Notes: generated by a model not told the origin, from the sequence alone. A DNA stretch of 22,784 bases from Sediminibacterium ginsengisoli (GCA_943324415.2 CALPLN020000011.1:1-22784), one strand, 5' to 3'. Positions 1-8,683 are shown, numbered from the stretch's first letter. Numbers and translations: made by a program.

Positions 1-936
1 ATTTGCTTCTTCATTCAATCCAAAATGATCTAATAACATAGCTGCAGATAAAATAGAGCCCATTGGGTTAGCAATGTCTTTCCCTTTTGCTTGCGGATAA
101 GATCCATGTATTGGTTCAAACAAGGCCACTGTATTACCTACGGATGCAGATGGCAATAAGCCTAAAGAGCCCGCCAACACTGAGGCTTCATCACTGATGA
201 TGTCACCGAATAAATTTTCTGTTAATATCACATCAAACTGTGCAGGATTTAAAATAATCTGCATTGCTGCGTTGTCTACAAATAAATAAGCTACTTGTAC
301 ATCACTATATTCTTTTGCAATTGCTTGTACAACTTTACGCCATAGTCTTGATGTCTCTAATACATTGGCTTTATCGACCAATGTCAAATGCTTATTTCTT
401 TTTTGTGCATACTGAAATGCCAAATGTGCCACACGCTCTATTTCCATCACACTATAAGCACAATCGTCTTTTGCGACTGTACCATCTTCGCTCAATGATT
501 TTGCACCAAAATAAATACCCCCTGTCAATTCTCTAAAAATAACGAAGTCAACATTTTCTAAATGCTTCGCCTTCAATGGTGACAAATGCTGTAAAGCAGT
601 ATAGGTTTTTACCGGACGGATATTGGCAAACAATTGCAATTCCTTACGCAACTTTAATAAGCCTTGCTCTGGTCTTACTTTTGCAGTTGGATCATTGTCA
701 TATTTTGGATCGCCAATGGCACCAAATAAAATGGCATCGCTGTTTTTACAAATAGCAATGGTTTCGTCTGGTAAAGGATTGCCCGTTTCGTCGATCGCCA
801 CAGCACCCATCAACGCATGCTCGTAACTAAATTGATGACCATATTGTTTTGCAATCATGTTCAACACTTTAATAGATTGATTGGTTACTTCTGGACCAAT
901 CCCATCTCCCAATATCACTGCGATTTTCTTTTCCAT
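1..936 (-). CDS. leuB: 3-isopropylmalate dehydrogenase (partial, C-terminus beyond left edge)
   Basis: LeuB oxidatively decarboxylates 3-isopropylmalate to 2-ketoisocaproate with NAD+ in the cytoplasm, the third step of leucine synthesis. Reading the minus strand from the ATG at 936 gives an uninterrupted 312-codon frame to base 1. It opens with MEKKIAVILGDGIGPEV, the typical start of the isocitrate/isopropylmalate dehydrogenase family. Further in are RELTGGIYFG (about residues 134-143), the metal-binding stretch ENLFGDIISDEAS (about 240-252) and the NAD-binding stretch around HGSYPQAKGKDIANP (about 273-287). The family is usually about 350-360 residues, so some 40 residues lie outside the window. 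It is the last visible gene of leuA-leuC-leuD-leuB, 57 bases after leuD. No frame damage is seen. Confidence 0.96.
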   Translation of the reverse strand, partial: MEKKIAVILGDGIGPEVTNQSIKVLNMIAKQYGHQFSYEHALMGAVAIDETGNPLPDETIAICKNSDAILFGAIGDPKYDNDPTAKVRPEQGLLKLRKELQLFANIRPVKTYTALQHLSPLKAKHLENVDFVIFRELTGGIYFGAKSLSEDGTVAKDDCAYSVMEIERVAHLAFQYAQKRNKHLTLVDKANVLETSRLWRKVVQAIAKEYSDVQVAYLFVDNAAMQIILNPAQFDVILTENLFGDIISDEASVLAGSLGLLPSASVGNTVALFEPIHGSYPQAKGKDIANPMGSILSAAMLLDHFGLNEEAN

Positions 937-993
937 AATATTTAAATTCGTTTAAAGTCTTTTTATACTCAACACTTTTTTCAATTAGCGCTC

Positions 994-1578
994 TTATTTA
1001 TTTTTTACTTCGAATGCTTCAATCTCATCCTTCATGCTTAATAAATAATCAATGTCATCGTAGCCATTTAATAAACAGGTTTTCTTATACGCATTGATCT
1101 CAAATGTTTCGGAAGCGCCTGTTGCATCAATGGTGATGGTTTGTGCTGCCAAATCAATGGACAAAGTAGCCTCTGGACCCTGTGCAAAAATTTGTTGCAA
1201 AAACGCATCCGTTACTGTCACTGGTAAGACACCATTGTTCAATGCATTGTTCTTAAAGATGTCGGCAAAGAAACTAGACACCACTACCTTAAATCCATAA
1301 TCTAAAATAGACCATGCTGCATGCTCTCTGGATGAGCCACAACCAAAGTTTTTAGCCGCTACCAATATCTCGCCACTGTATTGCTTTTGATTCAACACAA
1401 AATCTGCTTTAGGTTTTGTTTCGTCATCATTTTCATATCTCCAGTCTCTGAATAAATTTTTACCAAAGCCCTCCTTTGTAGTGGCCTTTAAAAAACGCGC
1501 AGGTATAATCTGATCGGTATCCACATTCTCTATTCTTAATGGAATAAATTGGCTAGTAATTTTTTGTAATGATTGCAT
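994..1578 (-). CDS. leuD: 3-isopropylmalate dehydratase small subunit
   Basis: LeuD pairs with LeuC to form isopropylmalate isomerase, which converts 2-isopropylmalate to 3-isopropylmalate through a dehydration-rehydration step. The 194-residue product matches the usual small-subunit length of about 200. It carries the swivelling-domain signature: NVDTDQIIPARFL (residues 18-30) and FGCGSSREHA (78-87), whose Gly-Ser-Ser-Arg loop contributes to substrate binding. The ATG at 1578 lies 4 bases after the leuC stop, so the two subunits are almost certainly translated from one mRNA. leuB follows after 57 bases. Confidence 0.97.
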   Translation of the reverse strand: MQSLQKITSQFIPLRIENVDTDQIIPARFLKATTKEGFGKNLFRDWRYENDDETKPKADFVLNQKQYSGEILVAAKNFGCGSSREHAAWSILDYGFKVVVSSFFADIFKNNALNNGVLPVTVTDAFLQQIFAQGPEATLSIDLAAQTITIDATGASETFEINAYKKTCLLNGYDDIDYLLSMKDEIEAFEVKNK

Positions 1579-1582
1579 ACAA

Positions 1583-2986
1583 TTAATTTAATAAGGTTCT
1601 AATGTCGGTGATCTTGCCAGTTAACAATGCCGCTGCTGCTGTGAGTGGACTCACCAACATCGTTCTTGCACCTGCACCCTGACGGCCCTCAAAGTTTCTG
1701 TTACTCGTACTTACACAATATTCGCCTGCCGGAATTTTATCTTCATTCATTCCCAAACATGCACTACAGCCTGCTTGTCTGATTTCAATACCTGCTGCTT
1801 CAAATATCTTATCCAATCCTTCTTTTTTAATTTGCTTTGCCACTTCTTGCGAGCCCGGCACGATCAATGTTTTTACTGAAGGATCTTTTTGTTTGCCTTT
1901 GATAATGCTCGCCACCAATCTAAAATCTTCGATTCTTGAATTGGTACATGATCCAATGAATACGTTTTGTATTGGCATACCCAATAAACTTTGTCCTGCT
2001 TTTAATCCCATATAGTTTAAGGCCTTCTCAAAGTTTTGTTTTTCTGTTGCATCCGTGAAACTTTCCATAGTAGGCAATGTGCTCGTTACAGATAAGCCCA
2101 TACCAGGATTCGTTCCATAAGTGATCATGGGTTCAATATCCGCTGCATCAATATTGATTTCCATATCAAACTGCGCATCTGCATCACTATATAAATTTTT
2201 CCAAGCTGCTAATTGTTGATCCCAGTCTGCGCCCTTTGGTGCAAACATTCTTCCTTGGATATAATCAAATGTAGTTTGGTCTGGTGCAATCAATCCTCCA
2301 CGCGCACCCATCTCGATACTCATGTTACAAATGGTCATTCTTGCTTCCATACTCAAAGCGCGAATCGCCGATCCTGCATACTCCACAAAATAACCTGTGG
2401 CACCACTTGCAGATATTTTTGCAATGATGTATAAAATAATATCTTTTGATACGACTCCTTTGTTCAATGTGCCTTCTATATTGATGCGCATTGCTTTTGG
2501 TTTGGTCTGCATAATACATTGCGATGCAAAAACCATCTCTACCTCACTTGTGCCAATACCAAATGCCACCGATCCAAACGCGCCATGTGTTGAGGTATGA
2601 CTGTCTCCACATACAATCGTCATACCTGGTTGTGTGATTCCTAATTCTGGCCCTATCACATGCACGATCCCTTGATGCTCATGTCCTAATCCATATAAGG
2701 TTACTCCATGTTTTTTACAATTGTCAATCAAGGTATCTACCTGAAAACGGGACAACTGATCTGCGATGGGTAAATGCTGATTTTCTGTTGGCACATTGTG
2801 GTCTGCTGTTGCCACTATTTGTGCTGGACGAAATAATTTTGCACCTCTTTTTTCAATTCCACTAAATGCTTGCGGACTAGTTACCTCGTGAATAAAATGT
2901 TTATCGATATACAATACCGATGGACCATCTTTGATTTGCTTGACAACATGTTTGTCCCAAATTTTTCCGAATAATGTATTTCCCAT
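1583..2986 (-). CDS. leuC: 3-isopropylmalate dehydratase large subunit
   Basis: This is the catalytic aconitase-family subunit of isopropylmalate isomerase and carries the [4Fe-4S] cluster. The 467-residue length is standard. The three cluster ligands are visible as C347 (in FIGSCTNSR), C407 and C410 (in AGCSACLGMN), the same numbering as I recall for E. coli LeuC. GDSHTSTHGAFG (residues 128-139) is the typical active-site region. It lies between leuA (29-base gap) and leuD (4-base gap) in a minus-strand operon. The start MGNTLFGKIWDKHVV matches the usual family N-terminus, so the annotated ATG is very likely right. Confidence 0.97.
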   Translation of the reverse strand: MGNTLFGKIWDKHVVKQIKDGPSVLYIDKHFIHEVTSPQAFSGIEKRGAKLFRPAQIVATADHNVPTENQHLPIADQLSRFQVDTLIDNCKKHGVTLYGLGHEHQGIVHVIGPELGITQPGMTIVCGDSHTSTHGAFGSVAFGIGTSEVEMVFASQCIMQTKPKAMRINIEGTLNKGVVSKDIILYIIAKISASGATGYFVEYAGSAIRALSMEARMTICNMSIEMGARGGLIAPDQTTFDYIQGRMFAPKGADWDQQLAAWKNLYSDADAQFDMEINIDAADIEPMITYGTNPGMGLSVTSTLPTMESFTDATEKQNFEKALNYMGLKAGQSLLGMPIQNVFIGSCTNSRIEDFRLVASIIKGKQKDPSVKTLIVPGSQEVAKQIKKEGLDKIFEAAGIEIRQAGCSACLGMNEDKIPAGEYCVSTSNRNFEGRQGAGARTMLVSPLTAAAALLTGKITDIRTLLN

Positions 2987-3015
2987 AGTTCGATTGTTTA
3001 TTTACACCGATCTCC

Positions 3016-4182
3016 TTATTGAGATACTAAAGTTTGATTGTAGGCTGCTGCCATAGTTTGTAAATCTGCTTCTAAGACTTCTTTCTTTTTGTCTGCTACC
3101 TCTACAAATAGGGCATACAATACATCGATATCGTTTCTGGTGTATTCAAATCCTAATTTGTGTAAACGATGCGCTAGCGCTGATCTTCCGCTTCTTGCAG
3201 TTAACACAATCTTACTATCTTCTGCACCTACTTCTGCAGGATTGATGATCTCATAAGTTTGTGCTTCTTTCAAAAATCCATCCTGATGGATGCCTGATGA
3301 ATGTGAAAAGGCATTTGCTCCTACAATTGCTTTATTCGGTTGCACCGCCATGCGCATGATTTCAGACACTTCACGACTGATTGGATTCAATAATTTTGGA
3401 TTGATGCTTGTATAATAACCCAAGTCTTTATGTTGATTTAAAATCATCACCACTTCCTCTAATGCGGTATTTCCTGCGCGCTCTCCCAATCCATTGATCG
3501 TACATTCAATTTGTCTTGCTCCACCCATCACACCTGCAATAGAATTTGCAGTGGCCAATCCTAAATCATTATGACAATGACAAGACAACACTGCTTTGTC
3601 AATGTTTGGAACATTGTTCCATAAATACGCCATCTTTTCTTGGTACTGATACGGTAAACAATATCCGGTGGTGTCTGGTATATTCAAGGTGGTAGCACCT
3701 GCTTTCACCACTGCTTCTATCACTTTTGCTAAATAGTCATTGTCTGTTCTACCGGCATCTTCTGCATAAAACTCTACATCGTCTGTAAAATTTCTTGCCA
3801 TCTTCACCGCTTGCACCGCACGTTCAATAATCGCTTCTCTCGTACTATTGAATTTGTATTTAATGTGTAAGTCGGATGTGCCAATCCCTGTGTGGATTCT
3901 AAAACGCGCCGCTGGCTTGAGTGCCTCTGCAGCCACTTCGATGTCTTTTTGCACCGCCCTAGTCAATCCGCATACCACGGTATTTTTTAAGGTTTTTGCA
4001 ATCTGATTCACCGAATCAAAATCGCCTGGGCTAGAAACAGGGAATCCCGCTTCCAATATATCCACGCCCAGCTCTTCTAGCTTGACAGCTAAGGCCAGTT
4101 TTTCCTTGGTGTTCAATTTACAACCTGGTACTTGTTCCCCGTCTCTTAGGGTTGTGTCGAATATGTAGACTTTTTCGCTCAT
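3016..4182 (-). CDS. leuA: 2-isopropylmalate synthase, short form without regulatory domain
   Basis: LeuA condenses acetyl-CoA with 2-ketoisovalerate to give 2-isopropylmalate, the committed step of leucine synthesis. The TIM-barrel domain shows DTTLRDGEQ at residues 9-17, and the expected divalent-metal ligands D14, H202 and H204 (CHCHNDLG) and N238 (GERAGN). The linker subdomain with SGIHQDGFLKEAQTYE is also present. The protein stops at 388 residues, directly after this linker, whereas full-length enzymes of about 510 residues continue into a C-terminal leucine-binding domain. Lack of that domain suggests weak or absent leucine feedback (inference). Homocitrate or citramalate synthase are alternatives for short family members, but the adjacent leuCDB genes argue for isopropylmalate synthase. 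It is the first gene of the visible operon. Confidence 0.94.
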   Translation of the reverse strand: MSEKVYIFDTTLRDGEQVPGCKLNTKEKLALAVKLEELGVDILEAGFPVSSPGDFDSVNQIAKTLKNTVVCGLTRAVQKDIEVAAEALKPAARFRIHTGIGTSDLHIKYKFNSTREAIIERAVQAVKMARNFTDDVEFYAEDAGRTDNDYLAKVIEAVVKAGATTLNIPDTTGYCLPYQYQEKMAYLWNNVPNIDKAVLSCHCHNDLGLATANSIAGVMGGARQIECTINGLGERAGNTALEEVVMILNQHKDLGYYTSINPKLLNPISREVSEIMRMAVQPNKAIVGANAFSHSSGIHQDGFLKEAQTYEIINPAEVGAEDSKIVLTARSGRSALAHRLHKLGFEYTRNDIDVLYALFVEVADKKKEVLEADLQTMAAAYNQTLVSQ

Positions 4183-4212
4183 CTCGTTGATTTATAATAT
4201 GTTATAGATACA

Positions 4213-4233
4213 AAACGGGCTAGATGCCCGTTT
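4213..4233 (-). promoter_or_regulatory. Hairpin in the leuA 5' leader
   Basis: AAACGGGC (4213-4220) and GCCCGTTT (4226-4233) form a perfect 8-bp stem with a 5-base loop, 30 bases upstream of the leuA ATG. Read in the leuA direction the stem ends in TTTTG, too short a T-run for a confident terminator. It could protect the mRNA 5' end or act as a weak attenuator. No leucine-rich leader peptide was found in the 178-base divergent gap. Confidence 0.45.
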
Positions 4234-4239
4234 ATTGTT

Positions 4240-4247
4240 CAAATTTA
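4240..4247 (-). promoter_or_regulatory. Possible -7 element of the leu operon promoter
   Basis: On the minus strand this reads TAAATTTG, an exact match to the Bacteroidota -7 consensus TAnnTTTG. No TTTG is found at the expected spacing of about 19-20 bases upstream, so the -33 half is missing or weak. If it is used, transcription would start just before the leader hairpin at 4213-4233. Confidence 0.3.
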
Positions 4248-4312
4248 TCGATTCGGACCGGGTGTTTTAGATCATTTTTATACCTATTTTACAGTGTGTA
4301 AGCAGTCCAAAA

Positions 4313-4343
4313 TTTGGATAATACATTGATATTCAATAATTTG
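4313..4343 (+). promoter_or_regulatory. Possible promoter of the 4361 gene
   Basis: TTTG at 4313-4316 and TAATTTG at 4337-4343 are separated by 20 bases and resemble a Bacteroidota -33/-7 pair, although the -7 box is one base shorter than TAnnTTTG. It lies 17 bases before the ATG at 4361, giving a short leader. Confidence 0.3.
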
Positions 4344-4360
4344 AGTCAAATTCAGTTACG

Positions 4361-5926
4361 ATGCCCAACCTGAGTACGGATGCGCTATTTATTTTGTTAA
4401 AATCCCTGGAAAGGGCCGAAAAACGCAACTTCAAATTGTACGTTACCCGTAATACTGCGTCTACTGACTTAAAGATCATCCAGCTTTTTGACGCCTTGGA
4501 CAAAATGAAGGAATATGATGAGGAGGAACTGCTCCGTAAAAATGAGTCTATTCAGAAACAACAGCTCTCTAACTTAAAGGCCCATTTATACGATCAGATT
4601 CTAGCCAGCCTTCGGATTTTGAAGCAACACGAAAACATCGACTTGCAAATTCACGAACAACTAGACCATGCTAAAATTTTATACAACAAAGGACTCTACC
4701 TTCAAAGTTTGCGTTTGTTGGAGAAAATTAAAACCTTAACCAAACAGAATAACCAGGTTACGTATTTATTACAAGTGTTGTTTTTAGAAAAGAAGATTGA
4801 GTCGCTCCATATTACCCGCAGCATGCAGGATCGTGCCAAACAATTAAGTGAAGAATTAGACGAAGTGAATCAACGCTTATACTTAATTGCCAAAGCTTCT
4901 AATTTATCCCTACAATTATACGGTTGGTATATTCAACATGGCCATGCACGCAACGACGAAGATCGTGCAATATTAGACGCCATGATGCAAGATCCTGTTT
5001 TAGAGGAGATCAAATCTGCTTCTGGATTTTATGAAAAAATGTATCGCTATCAGTGTAAGTGTTGGTATGGATTTATCAACCAAGATTTTTTATTGCATTA
5101 TCGTTATAGCCAAAAATGGGTAGACCTATACGAGTCCAATGAGAACATGAAAATGATTGAAGCTGCACAATACATTAAAGCACTTCATAATTTAATTAGT
5201 GCACATTTTGATTTACGCAATGTTCAAAAATTTAAGGACACGATTGCGCTACTAGAACAATTTAGCCAAGAACCGATTGTGTTGAACAATAAAAACAATC
5301 AGATTCAATGTTTTGTGTATCTCTATATTGCTAAAATAAATCAACATTTTCTTGAAGGTAGTTTTAGCGAAGGACTGGATATGATTCCTACCATGGAGGA
5401 ACAGCTTAAAGAGATTGAACCCTTTATTGATAGCCACCGCGTGTTGGTGTTTTATTATAAAATTGCTTGTTTATACTTTGGTGCCGGGGAACCTGCAAAA
5501 GCAATTGATTATTTAAATAAAATTATCAATTGGAAACTAAACCTTCGTGACGACTTACAATGCTATGCTCGCTTACTGCATTTAATTGCCCACTTTGAAT
5601 TAGGCAACATGGAAGTGGTTAACTATTTATCTAAATCGGTGTACCGCTTTATGGGTAAAATGGATAATTTGAGTACGGTAGAAGAAGTCTTATTTAATTT
5701 CTTGAAAAAGTCTATTCAAAAATACGGCCGTGCAGGTGTGGCAGGTATGAATAAAGAAGCATTGAAGCAGGCATTTGAGGAATTATTAATTTTACTTCGT
5801 CCACTTGAGCAGAATAAATTAGAGAGCCGCGCATTCATGTACTTAGATATTATTTCTTGGCTCGAAAGTCATATCCAAGAAAAAGAAGTACAAGCCATTA
5901 TTAGAGAAAAGAGTGCGGTAAAATAA
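4361..5926 (+). CDS. Conserved hypothetical all-helical protein, TPR-like
   Basis: The function is unknown. The 521-residue product has no signal peptide or membrane segment and appears almost entirely helical and charged, so it is probably cytoplasmic. The N-terminal stretch LLKSLERAEKRNFKLYV (residues 13-29) recurs, as I recall, in long Bacteroidota hypothetical proteins. Later segments such as AKILYNKGLYLQSLRLLEKIK (about 104-124) and YFGAGEPAKAIDYLNKIINW (about 371-390) have the spacing of tetratricopeptide-like helix pairs, suggesting a scaffold. It is transcribed divergently from leuA across 178 bases and ends at a hairpin shared with the facing peptidase gene. Nothing ties it to leucine metabolism other than position. 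No catalytic motif was recognised. Confidence 0.8.
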   Translation: MPNLSTDALFILLKSLERAEKRNFKLYVTRNTASTDLKIIQLFDALDKMKEYDEEELLRKNESIQKQQLSNLKAHLYDQILASLRILKQHENIDLQIHEQLDHAKILYNKGLYLQSLRLLEKIKTLTKQNNQVTYLLQVLFLEKKIESLHITRSMQDRAKQLSEELDEVNQRLYLIAKASNLSLQLYGWYIQHGHARNDEDRAILDAMMQDPVLEEIKSASGFYEKMYRYQCKCWYGFINQDFLLHYRYSQKWVDLYESNENMKMIEAAQYIKALHNLISAHFDLRNVQKFKDTIALLEQFSQEPIVLNNKNNQIQCFVYLYIAKINQHFLEGSFSEGLDMIPTMEEQLKEIEPFIDSHRVLVFYYKIACLYFGAGEPAKAIDYLNKIINWKLNLRDDLQCYARLLHLIAHFELGNMEVVNYLSKSVYRFMGKMDNLSTVEEVLFNFLKKSIQKYGRAGVAGMNKEALKQAFEELLILLRPLEQNKLESRAFMYLDIISWLESHIQEKEVQAIIREKSAVK

Positions 5927-5953
5927 TGCGAAAGCAAGTTTGATTGTACTTAT

Positions 5954-5988
5954 AAAAATAAAAAACGCTTTAAGACGCTTTTATTTTT
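5954..5988. terminator. Convergent bidirectional terminator hairpin
   Basis: AAAAATAAAA (5954-5963) pairs with TTTTATTTTT (5979-5988). Inside is a short GC-containing stem with CG at 5966-5967 pairing CG at 5976-5977, plus CTT/AAG with one bulged A. A/T tracts on both sides let it act in either direction. It lies between the plus-strand 521-residue gene and the minus-strand peptidase gene and overlaps the latter's stop codon. Confidence 0.55.
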
Positions 5989-6814
5989 TAATTTGATGAG
6001 TTGTAAAATCGAATGCTTGTCCAGAAGAAAGCATTTTAAATGGCCTTACAATTTTCCCCCAAGTAGCTTTTTGATTCATCCAATCTTTTGGATCATACAC
6101 CATGACATAAGAATTACCCCAAACCTTAAACTGATTGCCTTCAATAATAATAGCTGTTGATTCATCTATTGCAACTCCTAAATGGGTGGGGTTATTTTCG
6201 ATCACTGGTATTAAATCAAATTGTCTATTACGGACTAATACATGTTGATCGATATCCATATTTTGTACAAATGAAAAAGCAGGTTGAAATGGATAGTTTT
6301 TTGTTAAGTCTTTTCTAGCGTCACCTCCAACCAATAACGCACCCATAATTGTTGCACCAGCAGATGTTCCCATAATCACACCGCCTCTTTCTAACAAGGC
6401 ATGCATTTCCGTGTATAATTTTGTATTACCATATGCTGCTGCTATCAAATCTTGATCCCCTCCTCCAAAAAAAATACCTTTTGCATTTCTGATCAATGCA
6501 ATATTTTCCGGGGCATCTGCTTTTACTTTATCTCTAGTATGAATAGTCGTTAGATTTGTAAATCCTCTTGATGTGAATTTTACTAAATGCCCTCCATCTA
6601 GAATATATTGCTCATCCGAGGTAGCTGTAGGAATGTAGACAATAGGCTGATTCTTACCTCCACAATATTGAGCAAAAAATTCAAATAAAGAATCTGGCAT
6701 TGATCCTCCTCCAACAATAATCAACTTACCCTTGTAATTAAAATATGGATTCTGCGCTTGTACCTGAAAAATAGATAGAAAAAGAATGCCACTTAGTAGA
6801 ATTATATTTTTCAT
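5981..6814 (-). CDS. Secreted cyanophycinase-like serine peptidase (family S51)
   Basis: The 277-residue product resembles cyanophycinase and other S51 peptidases, which cleave beta-linked or N-terminal aspartyl peptides. An export signal is visible at residues 1-20 (MKNIILLSGILFLSIFQVQA), so the mature enzyme is expected in the periplasm or outside. The family glycine-rich strand IIVGGG is at 32-37, FFGGGDQ at 115-121, and the nucleophile elbow GTSAGA places the catalytic serine at S151. DQHVLVRNR (189-197) and GVAIDEST (213-220) match conserved histidine- and acid-containing segments. It lies 60 bases after the acyl-CoA synthetase and probably shares its transcript. The native substrate is unknown: no cyanophycin synthetase gene is in the window, and isoaspartyl-peptide turnover is an alternative. 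Confidence 0.85.
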   Translation of the reverse strand: MKNIILLSGILFLSIFQVQAQNPYFNYKGKLIIVGGGSMPDSLFEFFAQYCGGKNQPIVYIPTATSDEQYILDGGHLVKFTSRGFTNLTTIHTRDKVKADAPENIALIRNAKGIFFGGGDQDLIAAAYGNTKLYTEMHALLERGGVIMGTSAGATIMGALLVGGDARKDLTKNYPFQPAFSFVQNMDIDQHVLVRNRQFDLIPVIENNPTHLGVAIDESTAIIIEGNQFKVWGNSYVMVYDPKDWMNQKATWGKIVRPFKMLSSGQAFDFTTHQIKK

Positions 6815-6874
6815 GTTGAAGTCTTTTTAAAGGTTTCAAACGCATTATCTACCGAGAATCTTTGTAGATACATT

Positions 6875-8656
6875 TTATAGATACATCGTTTCTATTTCTT
6901 TTTCAAAATTCGCAAGCACCTGCTTACGACGTATGCTTAACTTAGGTGTCATCTCTCCTTTGTCAATCGTAAACTCTCTTGGTATTAATGTGAACTTTTT
7001 AACTTGTTCTACCTGATTGAACAATTGATTGTATTCTGCAACAATAGATTCAAATGTAGCAAGCACCATCGTATTTTGAATGATGGCTTCGTTGCTTGTG
7101 TATTCAATACCATGTTGCTTTGCCCAATCTCTTAATTTAGAAAAGCCTGGCACAATCAAGGCACTTACAAATTTCTTATTGTCTCCAATTAAAACAATCT
7201 GTTCGATGAAAGGACTTTCCTTCATCTTGTTTTCTATTGGCTGTGGTGCTACATATTTACCACCACTTGTTTTAAATAATTCTTTTTTACGATCTGTGAT
7301 CTTTAAATACTTACCATCTTCTATCACACCGATATCTCCTGTATGCAACCAACCATTGATGATGGTTTCTGCAGTCAATTCTGGTAATTTATAATAGCCC
7401 TTCATCACACTTGGACCAGCTACACAGATTTCTCCATCTTCCTCTAACTTCAATTGAACACCTTGAATGGGTAATCCAACGGTGCCAAATTTTGTATCTC
7501 CTGGCGTTCTTAAATTAATACTGATGATTGGACTATTTTCTGTTGGTCCATATCCTTCATACACCGGTATTTGTGCCGCATTGAATATGCGCAATAATTT
7601 GACTTGACAAGCCGCTCCTCCTGTTACAATGAATTTTACATTGCCTCCAAGTCCTTCTCTCCACTTACTAAAAATAAGTTTGTTGGCTAGTTTCAATTGG
7701 AATTGATACCAAGCAGATCCTGGCTTTAAATTATCATATTGCTCTCCTAAAGCCACTGCCCAGAAAAATAATTTTTTCTTTAACCCTGTAAGCGCTTCAC
7801 CCTTAAGCATGATTTTTTCGAACACTTTTTCCAATAATCTTGGCACAGTAGAAAATCCATCTGGTGCAACTTCTTTTAAGTTTTCACCAATTGTTTCCAT
7901 GGATTCTGCATAGTAGATACTCATCCCACTATACATATATATATAAGAAGCCACTTTTTCGAAAATATGATTCAATGGCAAAAAGCTCAATACTTTTTGA
8001 TCGGGTGCATCAGGAAAAGGAAAACTAATTTTACCTGATTGCAAATTGAAATAAATACTGTGGTGCGTCAACATCACGCCCTTAGGTGTGCCGGTTGTTC
8101 CTGATGTATAAATGAAGGTAGCAACTTGTTCTACTGGAATTGTTTTTTTAATCACCTCCACCTGCTCTAACAATGCTGGATCTTTTAAACATAATTCTGT
8201 CCAATGTTTTGCTCCTTCTATTTGATCAAATGTATAGACCTCTTTTAAACAAGGCACTTTATCTTTAATAGACATCACCTTATTGTATAATTCTTGATTG
8301 CTCGCAAACATATATTTCACTGATGCGTCATTCAAAATAAAAGTGAGTTCTAATGGATTCGTTGTTGGATAAACTGGCACCCAGATGACACCAATTTGTT
8401 GTGTAGCCATATCGGCCATCAACCATTCTGGTCGGTTGCTACTAATGATGGCGATTTTGTCTGATCCTTCTGGTGTGAAATCATTTCCAGATAAACCAAG
8501 GCTAAGCAATCCTGCACTTAATGCATTCACTGTTCCAGCCACTTCTGATGTAGAGTAAGTTCTCCATCCACCATTTTCTTTTCCAGCTAACATCACCTCC
8601 TGAGGAAATTGTGTTAACTGATGTTCGATACAATCAAAGAGTCTTTTAGATTCCAT
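6875..8656 (-). CDS. Long-chain acyl-CoA synthetase (AMP-forming)
   Basis: This ANL-superfamily enzyme adenylates a long-chain fatty acid and transfers it to CoA. The ATP-binding P-loop YTSGTTGTPKG (residues 183-193 from the chosen start) is complete, followed by YEGYGPTENSP, GWLHTGDIG and the hinge/C-domain region DRKKELFKTSGGKYVAP. Length is 593 residues, normal for the long-chain group. The frame can be extended 10 codons upstream to a TTG at 8686, but that codon lies in the T-run of the preceding gene's terminator, so the ATG at 8656 (MESKRLFDCIEHQL) is preferred. The S51 peptidase follows after 60 bases. Chain-length specificity cannot be read from sequence; a fadD-like role in fatty-acid uptake or recycling is inferred. 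Confidence 0.93.
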   Translation of the reverse strand: MESKRLFDCIEHQLTQFPQEVMLAGKENGGWRTYSTSEVAGTVNALSAGLLSLGLSGNDFTPEGSDKIAIISSNRPEWLMADMATQQIGVIWVPVYPTTNPLELTFILNDASVKYMFASNQELYNKVMSIKDKVPCLKEVYTFDQIEGAKHWTELCLKDPALLEQVEVIKKTIPVEQVATFIYTSGTTGTPKGVMLTHHSIYFNLQSGKISFPFPDAPDQKVLSFLPLNHIFEKVASYIYMYSGMSIYYAESMETIGENLKEVAPDGFSTVPRLLEKVFEKIMLKGEALTGLKKKLFFWAVALGEQYDNLKPGSAWYQFQLKLANKLIFSKWREGLGGNVKFIVTGGAACQVKLLRIFNAAQIPVYEGYGPTENSPIISINLRTPGDTKFGTVGLPIQGVQLKLEEDGEICVAGPSVMKGYYKLPELTAETIINGWLHTGDIGVIEDGKYLKITDRKKELFKTSGGKYVAPQPIENKMKESPFIEQIVLIGDNKKFVSALIVPGFSKLRDWAKQHGIEYTSNEAIIQNTMVLATFESIVAEYNQLFNQVEQVKKFTLIPREFTIDKGEMTPKLSIRRKQVLANFEKEIETMYL

Positions 8657-8683
8657 AAGGCAAGCAAATTGTCCAACAAAATA

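Noticed and set aside
264..826. Plus-strand frames of 90 and 67 residues at the left edge
   Set aside because: They are antisense to leuB, whose frame is open from 936 to base 1 with clear family motifs.
6846..6870. 7-bp inverted repeat TATCTAC / GTAGATA between the acyl-CoA synthetase and the peptidase gene
   Set aside because: It is short, A/T-rich, has an 11-base loop and no T-run, so it may be chance; not enough to call a terminator or operator.
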